A stretch of 64,000 bases of DNA from CALBPI01 sp039033695. GTDB taxonomy: Bacteria; Pseudomonadota; Gammaproteobacteria; Steroidobacterales; Woeseiaceae. Below are positions 23,562 to 31,875 of this stretch, piece after piece. The stretch spans positions 1 through 64,000 of the forward strand of contig JBCCCC010000002.1 in the NCBI GenBank assembly GCA_039033695.1, given 5' to 3'. The notes under the pieces were generated by a model. That model was not told where the DNA came from and did not search any database. It was given only the letters and a program-made list of their open reading frames with translations. Numbering within the stretch: position 1 is the stretch's first letter; every line of letters starts with the position of its first letter. Both the position numbers and the translations under genes were made by a program.

Positions 23562-24470
23562 TCAGTCCTTGGAAAAATAATCGGCAGACTGGTAATGACC
23601 GGTCTGTTGTTTAACTAGTTGCATCAACACATCGTTAGCAAGCGAGCTTGCACCAAACCGAAACCACGTGTTGTTCATCCAAGCCGGACCTAGCGTTTCA
23701 TTGACCATCACAAGGTAGTGCAATGCCAGCTTTGCGTCCGATATGCCGCCAGCAGGTTTCATACCAACCATGCGCCCCGTTTTTCGGAAATGATCCGCAA
23801 TAACTTGCAGCATGACCAATGTGACCGGCATGGTCGCCGCCGGTTGAATCTTGCCGGTCGAGGTCTTGATGAAATCTGCACCCGCGGCAATCGCCAGTAC
23901 GCTCGCCTGCTTGACGCGATCCAACGACCCCAACTCGCCCGTCTCGAGAATCACCTTCAAGTGGGCATCACCACAAGCTTGTTTGACCGCGACGATTTCA
24001 TCAAACACGGTTTGATAGTCGCCAGCGAGAAATGCACCACGGGCAATCACCATATCAATCTCATCAGCGCCGGCGTCAACGGCAGCGCGCGTATCGTCAA
24101 GCTTGACCTGCAATGGCGCCTGGCCACTGGGAAATGCCGTCGACACCGATGCCACATTGATGCCGCTGTCGCCCAGCGCTTCGCGTGCGACCGCAACCAT
24201 CGTCGGATACACACAAACAGCAGCCACATTCGGCAGATCCGGCAAGCGATCGTGCAAATGCTGGGCTTTGGCACACAGCTGGCGCACCTTGCCGGGTGTA
24301 TCGGCACCCTCGAGCGTCGTCAGGTCGATCATTGACAAGGTCAACTTCAGCCCCTGGATTTTTGCGTCCTTTTTGATCGATCGGCTACGAAAACGCGCGC
24401 AGCGCTCGTCGACACCGACGGTATCGACAGGCGCAACGCGAGACAGGTCAGGCAGGCGCAGGTCAGTCAC
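23562..24470 (-). CDS. deoC: Deoxyribose-phosphate aldolase
   Basis: Splits 2-deoxyribose 5-phosphate to acetaldehyde and glyceraldehyde 3-phosphate. The 302-residue enzyme has Asp139 in ADEIDMVI, the Schiff-base Lys202 in ADFIKTSTGK and the second lysine in GMKPAGGIS (Lys238). It is longer than E. coli DeoC (259) mainly by an N-terminal extension of about 40 residues. It overlaps the deoD end by 8 bases and runs directly into the aldehyde dehydrogenase pair. Confidence 0.96.
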   Translation of the reverse strand: MTDLRLPDLSRVAPVDTVGVDERCARFRSRSIKKDAKIQGLKLTLSMIDLTTLEGADTPGKVRQLCAKAQHLHDRLPDLPNVAAVCVYPTMVAVAREALGDSGINVASVSTAFPSGQAPLQVKLDDTRAAVDAGADEIDMVIARGAFLAGDYQTVFDEIVAVKQACGDAHLKVILETGELGSLDRVKQASVLAIAAGADFIKTSTGKIQPAATMPVTLVMLQVIADHFRKTGRMVGMKPAGGISDAKLALHYLVMVNETLGPAWMNNTWFRFGASSLANDVLMQLVKQQTGHYQSADYFSKD

Positions 24471-25176
24471 ACGCGAGTACCGTATCCAAAGCGACTTTGA
24501 TCATGTCATCGAACGTCGATGCGCGTTCGTCCGAAGTCAGTGCATCGCCAGATCGGATGTCATCACTTACCGTACAAATTGCAAGCGCGGCCACGCCATG
24601 TTCCGCGCAGATGGGATACAACCCGGCGGCCTCCATTTCAACCCCGAGAATGTCAAACTTGGCCATCGTATCGAACATATCGAAATCCGGTGTATAGAAC
24701 AGATCCGCGGAGAACAGATTGCCAACGTGGTAGCTGATGTCGTGGGCCGCGGCTGAATCTACCGCGGTGCGCAGCAGGTCGAAATCCGCGATGGCCGCGT
24801 AATCATAGCCGCCGAAGCGCATGCGATTGACGTTCGAATCGGTGCATGCACCGGCCCCAATAATGACGTCCCGCAGCGCGGTCTTGGCATTCACTGTCCC
24901 GCAACTCCCAACTCGAATGATGCGCTTGACGTCGTATTCTGTGACCAGCTCAGTCACATAAATCGAGACGCTAGGGATACCCATACCGTGGGCCATGACA
25001 GACACAGGCTTGCCCTTGTAGGAACCAGTGAAGCCCAGCATGTTGCGTACATTCGTGACTTCCCGGGCATCATCCAGATAGGTATCGGCGATGTACTTTG
25101 CTCGCAGCGGATCGCCTGGCATTAGTACGCTTGGCGCGAAGTCGCCGTCGGAGGCGTTCATATGTTTGGTTGCCAT
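24463..25176 (-). CDS. deoD: Purine nucleoside phosphorylase (hexameric, DeoD)
   Basis: Cleaves purine (deoxy)nucleosides with phosphate. The 237-residue product (E. coli 239) has the phosphate site VLMPGDPLRAKYIA, MLGFTGSYKGKPVSVMAHGMG, IIRVGSCGTV, LGVEMEAAGLY and the catalytic Asp in CTVSDD. ATG 25176 follows AAGG and removes a 25-residue extension. It is the first gene of deoD - deoC - aldehyde dehydrogenase - inactive dehydrogenase. It diverges from the lipoprotein deaminase, 217 bases away. Confidence 0.95.
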   Translation of the reverse strand: MATKHMNASDGDFAPSVLMPGDPLRAKYIADTYLDDAREVTNVRNMLGFTGSYKGKPVSVMAHGMGIPSVSIYVTELVTEYDVKRIIRVGSCGTVNAKTALRDVIIGAGACTDSNVNRMRFGGYDYAAIADFDLLRTAVDSAAAHDISYHVGNLFSADLFYTPDFDMFDTMAKFDILGVEMEAAGLYPICAEHGVAALAICTVSDDIRSGDALTSDERASTFDDMIKVALDTVLACD

Positions 25177-25393
25177 TGGCCTTTTGCTCGTAATCGGTAC
25201 GGGTAGCCATGATACACGCAGGGCAAACAATCGGCAGCAGCTGCCACGCAAATCAAGGCACGATGGCCGGCTCTTATCGGCGCTTCTGCGTATCGCAACG
25301 ATTCTAGCGACAGCTCAGCCGGCCGAGTCGGTAGCCCGCGATCGCACCCAATCTCGGCTACAATTGTCATTTGCAGCAAAAGGCAGGATCCCA

Positions 25394-26800
25394 ATGACAA
25401 GAAAGCTCATCGCAGTGTTCGTCATCATGATTAGCACAACCGGCTGCCATACGAGTGACTCAGCTGACGCCGACCAACGTCTCGCAATCGACCTGATTAT
25501 CGAGGGCGATCATGTACTGACAATGGCAGGGCCTAGCATCGAGAATGGCGCCGTGGCGATTGATGATGGTGAAATCCTTGCGGTGGCGGGCGCGGACGAG
25601 ATCAACGATAGGTTCAGGGCGGACGAGACGCTGCCGGGCGCCGGCAGAATCGTGATGCCTGGACTCGTCAACGGCCATACCCACGCAGCGATGTCGCTGC
25701 TTCGCGGTATCGCCGATGATCTGGAGCTCATGCAATGGCTCAACGAGTTCATCTTTCCGGCTGAGGTTCGCTTCGTTGACGAGGAATTCGTTGCTGTTGG
25801 CACGCGCCTGGCATGTTGGGAGATGATTCGCGGTGGGACTACCAGTTTTGTCGACATGTATTACTTTCCGGACGCGGTAGCCGAGACCGTCGTCGACTGC
25901 GGTCTGCGGGCCGTCGTCGTGCCCTCTGTCATCGAGCAAAAGAGCCCGGATGCGCAGAATGGCGATCAGTCTCTAACGCAGGCCGAGGACTTTGCGCGGC
26001 GCTGGCGCGACAAGCATCCGCGCATCATTCCCGCCATCGGTGCCCACTCGGTCTACACAATCAGCGAAGCGGGTCTTGCGCGTATTCAGTCGTCAGCCGC
26101 GACGCTCGGCGTCCCTGTCAGCATTCACGTGTCGGAATCGCGCGCGGAAATCGACGCCACGCGTGCCCAATATGAGCGCACACCAGTGGAACTACTGCAT
26201 AGCCTCGGCTATTTCAACGGTCCATTGATTGCCGCGCACATGGTCTATCCGACAAGCGATGACATCGCTTTGCTGGCCAAGAAGCGCGTCGGCGTTGTGC
26301 ACAATCCGACATCGAATATGAAACTCGCCTCAGGTGTATCGCCGGTCGATAGCATGCTGGATGCCGGCGTTCTGGTCGGCCTTGGCACTGACGGTGCGGC
26401 CAGCAATAACGATCTCGACATGTGGGAAGAGATACGCCTGGCGTCATTTCTGGCCAAGGTTACGAGCGACGACCCGACCGCATTACCGGCCGCTACGGTG
26501 CTTGAAATGGCAACGATTGGGGGTGCCCGGGCTATCGGTCTGGCGGACAGCGTTGGCAGCCTCGAACCTGGAAAACGCGCAGACCTGATTCAGATCGACA
26601 CCTCGTCGTTGTCACAAGCGCCCGTCTATCGGCCACTGTCGCATTTGGCCTATGTGGCCGATGAACACGATGTCGTAACCACGGTCGTCGATGGTCAGGT
26701 CCTGATGCGAGACCGCCAGGTGCTGACGATTGATGCAGACGTGCTTCGCGACGACGTCGATCGCATCAGCCGACGCATTGCCGACGCGCTCGTGAACTAG
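25394..26800 (+). CDS. Lipoprotein amidohydrolase of the MTA/SAH (adenosine) deaminase group
   Basis: A 468-residue protein with a lipoprotein signal (STTGC, Cys18) in front of a complete amidohydrolase. Motifs are GLVNGHTHAAMSLLRG (metal HxH), IGAHSVYTIS, SIHVSESRAEID, IAAHMVYPT and the deaminase-type GLGTDGAASNNDLDMWEE, with SVGSLEPGKRADLI near the end. This is the pattern of methylthioadenosine/S-adenosylhomocysteine deaminases, enzymes normally found in the cytoplasm. Export as a lipoprotein suggests that an adenine nucleoside is deaminated in the envelope before uptake. AGGA precedes ATG 25394; a longer frame from 25091 would overlap deoD and hide the lipobox. Confidence 0.88.
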   Translation: MTRKLIAVFVIMISTTGCHTSDSADADQRLAIDLIIEGDHVLTMAGPSIENGAVAIDDGEILAVAGADEINDRFRADETLPGAGRIVMPGLVNGHTHAAMSLLRGIADDLELMQWLNEFIFPAEVRFVDEEFVAVGTRLACWEMIRGGTTSFVDMYYFPDAVAETVVDCGLRAVVVPSVIEQKSPDAQNGDQSLTQAEDFARRWRDKHPRIIPAIGAHSVYTISEAGLARIQSSAATLGVPVSIHVSESRAEIDATRAQYERTPVELLHSLGYFNGPLIAAHMVYPTSDDIALLAKKRVGVVHNPTSNMKLASGVSPVDSMLDAGVLVGLGTDGAASNNDLDMWEEIRLASFLAKVTSDDPTALPAATVLEMATIGGARAIGLADSVGSLEPGKRADLIQIDTSSLSQAPVYRPLSHLAYVADEHDVVTTVVDGQVLMRDRQVLTIDADVLRDDVDRISRRIADALVN

Positions 26801-26814
26801 GAAATTGGCCGCAC

Positions 26815-26832
26815 GCGCCGGCCAACCGGCGC
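26815..26832. terminator. Hairpin between convergent genes, no T run
   Basis: Perfect 7-base stem GCGCCGG / CCGGCGC with loop CCAA, in the 42-base gap between the deaminase and deoB ends. It could stop transcription from both sides, but neither strand has a T run. Confidence 0.3.
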
Positions 26833-26842
26833 CGCGCCGCGG

Positions 26843-28066
26843 TCATGCCGCCGCAAGAAACGAGGCGCCGTAGTCCAGCCGCGGCAAATCAAAGTACACG
26901 GCCAAAGTCTGCCCAATATCTGCAAAGCTATCGCGCAAGCCGATGCTGCCGTTGGGTATACCACCGCCGACCGCGAGCACGGGAATATGTTCGCGGGTGT
27001 GATCGCTGCCAGGCCAGGTTGGGTCACAACCATGATCCGCACACAAGATCATTAAGTCGTCAGCAGACATTGCCGCGCGTAGTTCCGGCAATCTCGCATC
27101 AAACGCTTCAAGCGCAGTCGCGTAACCTTCGACATCGCGGCGGTGACCATAAAGCATGTCAAAGTCGACCAAATTGGTGAACACGATGGAGCGATCGCCG
27201 GCCGTTTGCATTGCCTGCAGCGTCGCATCGATCAATGCCTCGTTCCCAGTCGCCTTGATCTTCCGACTGATGCCTTGATGCGCAAATATGTCACTGATTT
27301 TGCCAACGCTGATCACCTCACCGCCCGCCGTGACTAACTGATCCAGTACCGTCGGTGCATGCGGCGGCACCGTCAGATCACGACGATTGCCGGTTCGCAC
27401 ATAGCTACTGGCATCATCGCCGACAAACGGGCGCGCGATGACACGCCCGATCTTGTACTCGTCAACCAGCTCACGCGCTAAGGCTGAAATCTCGTACAAC
27501 CGCTCGAGGCCAAAGTGCTCCTCGTGCGCCGCGATCTGGAACACACTGTCGGCCGACGTATAGACAATCGGCTTGCCGCTACGGCAATGCTCATCGCCCA
27601 ATTCAGCAATAATGGTCGTTCCTGAGGCGTGGCAATTGCCCAACACACCAGGCAACCCGGCACGGTCGATGAATGCATCGAGCAACGCGTCGGGAAACGA
27701 CCGCTCGCGATCACTGAAATAGCCCCAATCAAACAGCACCGGCACGCCCGCGATCTCCCAGTGCCCAGACGGCGTGTCCTTGCCACTGCTCAATTCACGC
27801 GCACCGCCAAATGCGCCGACCAGCTTGCTATCAGACACTTCGCCATCTGGCCACTGACCGCTCGCTTGCCGGGCCGCATGCATCAGGCCCATTGCGGTCA
27901 AGTTCGGCAACGTCAATGGTTGCGCGCGCTCGCCACGCTCAAACGCAGCACGGCAGTGTCTTGCAATGCTGCCGAGCGTGTCCGCGCCGACATCACCAAA
28001 GCGATCCGCATCGGGCGTGGCGCCAATGCCAAAAGAATCCAGGACGATGATGGTTGCTCTGCGCAT
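26843..28066 (-). CDS. deoB: Phosphopentomutase
   Basis: Converts (deoxy)ribose 1-phosphate to the 5-phosphate, joining the phosphorylases to DeoC. The 407-residue protein equals the E. coli length and has IIVLDSFGIGATPDA at the start (metal Asp10), SSGKDTPSGHWEIAG with the phosphorylated Thr, and CADHGCDPTWPGSDHTREHIPV with the remaining metal ligands (quoted to show the DHG and DHTREH sets). ATG 28066 has GGGAG six bases ahead. It stands as a single gene, convergent with the deaminase. Confidence 0.96.
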   Translation of the reverse strand: MRRATIIVLDSFGIGATPDADRFGDVGADTLGSIARHCRAAFERGERAQPLTLPNLTAMGLMHAARQASGQWPDGEVSDSKLVGAFGGARELSSGKDTPSGHWEIAGVPVLFDWGYFSDRERSFPDALLDAFIDRAGLPGVLGNCHASGTTIIAELGDEHCRSGKPIVYTSADSVFQIAAHEEHFGLERLYEISALARELVDEYKIGRVIARPFVGDDASSYVRTGNRRDLTVPPHAPTVLDQLVTAGGEVISVGKISDIFAHQGISRKIKATGNEALIDATLQAMQTAGDRSIVFTNLVDFDMLYGHRRDVEGYATALEAFDARLPELRAAMSADDLMILCADHGCDPTWPGSDHTREHIPVLAVGGGIPNGSIGLRDSFADIGQTLAVYFDLPRLDYGASFLAAA

Positions 28067-28226
28067 AGTTACTCCCGTCAACCTGCAGTCGCGCTGTGCG
28101 CGGAAAACTCGCATAATAGTCGGCTGAATAGGCGCTCACCGCAACTTCAACCCGTGTTCGGCGCGCCCGGCTGCAGACAACTGAGACAATCGATTAGCGC
28201 CGACAATCCGGCGATAAGGCTTTCGC

Positions 28227-29489
28227 ATGACCCAGACTGAACGAGAATTTGACGTCATTATACTTGGTGCGACCGGGTTTACCGGCCGTCTGGTCGCAGA
28301 ACATTTGCTCTCAACCTATGGCGTCGACGGTCCGTTGCGATGGGCCATCGCCGGTCGCAGCGAAGAGAAACTGACCGCGATCCGTGACCAGTTGGGCAAG
28401 AAGGCGCGCAAGCTGGCGATCCTGGTCGCGGACAGCCATGACCCGCAATCCTTGCGCGAGCTTGCCGTGCGCACCAAAGTGATCGCAACTACCGTGGGAC
28501 CCTATGCCCTGCATGGCAGCGATCTGGTTGCTGCCTGTGCGCGCAACGGCACGCACTATTGCGACCTTGCTGGCGAAGTACCCTGGATGCGACGAATGAT
28601 CGACGCCCATCACGCAACGGCCAAGCGGTCAGGTGCATTGATTGTGCATTGTTGCGGCTTCGACTCAATACCTTCGGATCTCGGCGTATGGTTTATGCAG
28701 AAGGAGGCGCAAGCACGGTTTGGCCAACCGTTGCAGCGGGTCCACTACTATCTCAAGGCAGCCAGTGGCGGTCTGAGTGGGGGCACTGCAGCCAGCATGA
28801 TGGAGGTCGCCGGTGAGGCGCAGCGCGACCGGCGCGTGCTTAAGCTGTTGGCCGACCCGTATGCTTTGAACCCGCGTGCGTCGCGCCGCGGTGACGACCG
28901 CGCCGATGCGCTCGGGATAAGCAAAGACGAATTACTGGACGCCTGGGTCGCCCCGTTTTTGATGGCGGGCATCAACACGCGCGTGGTGCGTCGCACAAAT
29001 GCCTTACTAGGCAACGCTTACGGCGACGATTTCCGATACGCCGAATTCACGGCTGCCGGCAGCGGCCTGGTCGGACTTGCCAAGGCTGCGGCGATAAGTG
29101 GCGGCATGGGCGCGCTCATGGTCGGTGCGGCGTTGCCACCTACCCGCGCACTGCTACGCCGCTTCGTATTCCCCCAACAAGGAGACGGTCCGAACGCCGA
29201 AGAGCGCAAGCGTGGCTTCTTCAAGATTGAGCTGGCAGGTATCGACAGCGAAGGTCGCATCTTGCGCGGCACCGCCACCGGCAAGCGCGACCCCGGCTAC
29301 GGATGCACCAGCCGCATGCTTGGGGAGTCAGCCGTTTGCCTGGCGAATCTGGCCACGCGCCACCCTGACGACCCCGGCGGCTTTTCGACGCCCGCAGCCG
29401 CGATGGGCGATGCGCTGGTCGAACGACTGGCGCGCAATGCCGATGTCAGCTTCCAAATCACAGGCACCGAAGATCTGGCGCTGGATTAG
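28227..29489 (+). CDS. Saccharopine dehydrogenase-like NAD(P)-binding oxidoreductase
   Basis: A 420-residue protein with a Rossmann start DVIILGATGFTGRLVAEHL, then RWAIAGRSEEKL, TTVGPYALHGSDLVAACARNGTHYCDLAGE (two family blocks) and HCCGFDSIPSDLG. These mark the saccharopine dehydrogenase-like group that includes mycobacterial trans-acting enoyl reductases. True lysine metabolism is unlikely; the substrate may be a lipid or acyl compound. A hydrophobic stretch near 270-310 (GLAKAAAISGGMGALMVGAAL) could be membrane associated. It diverges from deoB and converges on the signalling operon with an 8-base gap. Confidence 0.85.
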   Translation: MTQTEREFDVIILGATGFTGRLVAEHLLSTYGVDGPLRWAIAGRSEEKLTAIRDQLGKKARKLAILVADSHDPQSLRELAVRTKVIATTVGPYALHGSDLVAACARNGTHYCDLAGEVPWMRRMIDAHHATAKRSGALIVHCCGFDSIPSDLGVWFMQKEAQARFGQPLQRVHYYLKAASGGLSGGTAASMMEVAGEAQRDRRVLKLLADPYALNPRASRRGDDRADALGISKDELLDAWVAPFLMAGINTRVVRRTNALLGNAYGDDFRYAEFTAAGSGLVGLAKAAAISGGMGALMVGAALPPTRALLRRFVFPQQGDGPNAEERKRGFFKIELAGIDSEGRILRGTATGKRDPGYGCTSRMLGESAVCLANLATRHPDDPGGFSTPAAAMGDALVERLARNADVSFQITGTEDLALD

Positions 29490-29497
29490 ACTGCCGT

Positions 29498-30685
29498 CTA
29501 ACCGGTCGCGTGCAGCAGGTTTTCTGTTTGCGTCTGGCTGTCGGCAACACTGACCTTGAACGGCTTGCTCAGATTGCCCTCCTCATAGAAGCGGTTAAGA
29601 TGCTCGAGAATCGCATCGGTGACCTCCTGCCCTTCGCACACAAGCAAACTACCGAAATCGCTTGCGACATCTTGCTCTATGCGCATGCCCACCGCTAACT
29701 CTGGCGGCGTCAACGTACGACTGGACAATCTGGCGCTGGTCGGCGGACGTGCGCCCAACATCTGCAGCATGCGCGGATCAAATTGCTGACGCCGCGAACG
29801 CAACTCCTCGTACAGCTCCTCCTCGTCATAGCCGCGTGATCGCAACGCATCATGTGCCAGGACGAAGTGCAATGCGCGCGCGCCCAGCGGTATCGCCTCG
29901 GCTTTAACCGCATCCACAGGATAACCGCCGCCATCGTAATGCTTATGCTGATAGGCAACGATCTTCGCGACCTGCTCCATGCGTGGGACGTTTTCCAACA
30001 ACGCTGCCGCGCGGGTCGCCGATGCCTCGTATTGCGTTTGTTCGCTCTCGGTGAGTATCTCTCCGGCATTTACCTTCAGTTGCAACTCCATCGGGATGGT
30101 CAGACTGCCCAATTGTGACAACATCGTCGCGGTTTCGATTTCCCACCGTTCTGTGGCCGTCAAGTCGTCGCGATCCTCAACCAACTGCGCCACTCGCATC
30201 TTCAACCGGCAAGTGCGCCCAAACGCTTCAGGCCGCGCCAGCGACAACAACTCGGTCAATACCGCAAGACTACCCTTTAGGGTTTGCTCCATGAGTTCTT
30301 GTTCGGCCGTTTGCAGTTGGTATTGGCGCAAGCCTTGGTGGACCACCTGACGCAACACGCCGATATCACATGGCTTGGTCAGGAATCGAAACACCTCGCC
30401 GTCATTCACGGCGGCCATTGCCGTTTCCTGGTCAGAGTTACCCGTGAGCATCACGCGCACCGAGTCCGGTGAAAGCTGCTTGGCCGCTTGCAGAAAATCT
30501 ACGCCACTCATGCCCGGCATGCGCATGTCGGAGACAATCATTGCAAAGGATGCCTCGGCATGGATGGCTTGCAGCCCGGCCTCAGGTCCAACGGCGGTCA
30601 CCACGTCAAAGTCCTTTCGAATCGCCCGCTTGATTGCCTGCAGAATATTCGGCTCATCATCAACAAATAGTACGCGCCGGTTCAT
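29498..30685 (-). CDS. Response regulator with degenerate HD-GYP output domain
   Basis: A 395-residue protein. Residues 1-120 form a receiver domain (VLFVDDEPNIL, phospho-acceptor Asp53 in VSDMRMPG, LTKP). The output region (about 140-330) has the end of an HD-GYP domain, YQHKHYDGGGYPVDAVKAEAIP, but the first HD metal pair is not recognisable where MLSQLGSLTIP stands. It may therefore bind rather than cleave cyclic di-GMP. The start overlaps the HDOD regulator stop by 4 bases (ATGA), and it is the last gene of a three-gene signalling operon. Confidence 0.88.
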   Translation of the reverse strand: MNRRVLFVDDEPNILQAIKRAIRKDFDVVTAVGPEAGLQAIHAEASFAMIVSDMRMPGMSGVDFLQAAKQLSPDSVRVMLTGNSDQETAMAAVNDGEVFRFLTKPCDIGVLRQVVHQGLRQYQLQTAEQELMEQTLKGSLAVLTELLSLARPEAFGRTCRLKMRVAQLVEDRDDLTATERWEIETATMLSQLGSLTIPMELQLKVNAGEILTESEQTQYEASATRAAALLENVPRMEQVAKIVAYQHKHYDGGGYPVDAVKAEAIPLGARALHFVLAHDALRSRGYDEEELYEELRSRRQQFDPRMLQMLGARPPTSARLSSRTLTPPELAVGMRIEQDVASDFGSLLVCEGQEVTDAILEHLNRFYEEGNLSKPFKVSVADSQTQTENLLHATG

Positions 30686-31875
30686 GCTGCATCCTTTGCC
30701 GGATTCATCCCGGCTGCCAGTGCTCGCCATTGTTCAATGGCATCGCCAAAACCAAGCCCCTCGATCCACTCGACGTTCAGTGCAATTGATGTGTCGCCCG
30801 AGGCCTCGCAGACGAGCGCCTTGGCGACATGCACAGCGACCATCGGCGCAAAGTGCTCAACCGGCGCCGCCGCTGGCTCATGGTGGTAGACAATTGCCTC
30901 AATGATGCCGTCAGACAGCCCCCAAAGCCCCAGCAGATACCCACCGACCTCGCCTTGCGTGACGCCAAATACCTCTCGCTCAGCGACGCTCGGTGCCTCG
31001 CCCGCGGCGACTGACTGCAGGGCACGCTGGTACTCGGCACCAAGCTCGGATGCCATGATCAATTTGCCAAGCTCATGCAGCATGCCGGCCTGAAACGCTT
31101 CATCAATGACGACCTTGTTCTCCGAATGCCCGCGTGCGATCGCTTTGGCCAGTTGGGCAACCTGCTGCGCGTGACGCATCAGCGATTCAGCATTCAACTC
31201 GCATTCAGTGCTCGAAAACTCCTTGAATGCCGATTCGGACAAGACCAGCGAGCGAATCACGTCCATACCGAGGTATGAGACCGCCTGATCTATGCTGCCA
31301 ACGTGGCGACGCAAACCGAAGAATGCCGAGTTGACTAGTTGCAACAGCTTTGCGCTCATCGCCAAGTCCTGGCCAACGATGTGCGCGATCTGCGACATCG
31401 CGGGCTCATCCTTACCCATTTCTTCGTTAAGCTTCTGATAGATCTCCGGCACGCTCGGCAATTGCCCAATTTGCGCCGTGATGCGCTGCAAACGCTCGCT
31501 CTGCATCATGTCGCGCAACTGACACGTGCGCAAGACCGTTGCCCGCAGCATATCCGCATCGCAAGGCTTGGCTAAGAACTGATGCGTTGCAGCGACGGAG
31601 CGAATCGCCATTTCCTGCTCGGCGTGGCCGGACAGGATAATGCGCGCGGTTGATGGGTAACGTTCGCGCACCTGCGCCATTAGATAGGCACCGTCATGCT
31701 GCGGCATGCGCATGTCACTGACGACGACATCGAACGGTTCGGTGTCCATTGTCTCCAAGGCTTTTAGGGCACTGTCCGCGAAATGCATCTCCCATTCGTG
31801 TCGCATTGGCCTGAGCATCCGTTTTAGGCCTGACAATATATTCTGCTCGTCGTCCACGAAAATGATGCGCTTCAT
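30682..31875 (-). CDS. Response regulator with HDOD domain
   Basis: A 397-residue protein: receiver domain at 1-120 (IIFVDDEQNILSGLKRML, Asp54 in VSDMRMPQHDG, FLAKPCD) and HDOD domain at about 135-340 with LPSVPEIYQKLNEEM, QDLAMSAKLLQLVNSAFFG, SIDQAVSYLGMDVIRSLVL and GMLHELGKLIM. HDOD proteins are signalling outputs without their own catalytic HD metal chemistry in most cases. ATGA overlaps join it to the histidine kinase upstream and the HD-GYP-like regulator downstream. Confidence 0.92.
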   Translation of the reverse strand: MKRIIFVDDEQNILSGLKRMLRPMRHEWEMHFADSALKALETMDTEPFDVVVSDMRMPQHDGAYLMAQVRERYPSTARIILSGHAEQEMAIRSVAATHQFLAKPCDADMLRATVLRTCQLRDMMQSERLQRITAQIGQLPSVPEIYQKLNEEMGKDEPAMSQIAHIVGQDLAMSAKLLQLVNSAFFGLRRHVGSIDQAVSYLGMDVIRSLVLSESAFKEFSSTECELNAESLMRHAQQVAQLAKAIARGHSENKVVIDEAFQAGMLHELGKLIMASELGAEYQRALQSVAAGEAPSVAEREVFGVTQGEVGGYLLGLWGLSDGIIEAIVYHHEPAAAPVEHFAPMVAVHVAKALVCEASGDTSIALNVEWIEGLGFGDAIEQWRALAAGMNPAKDAA

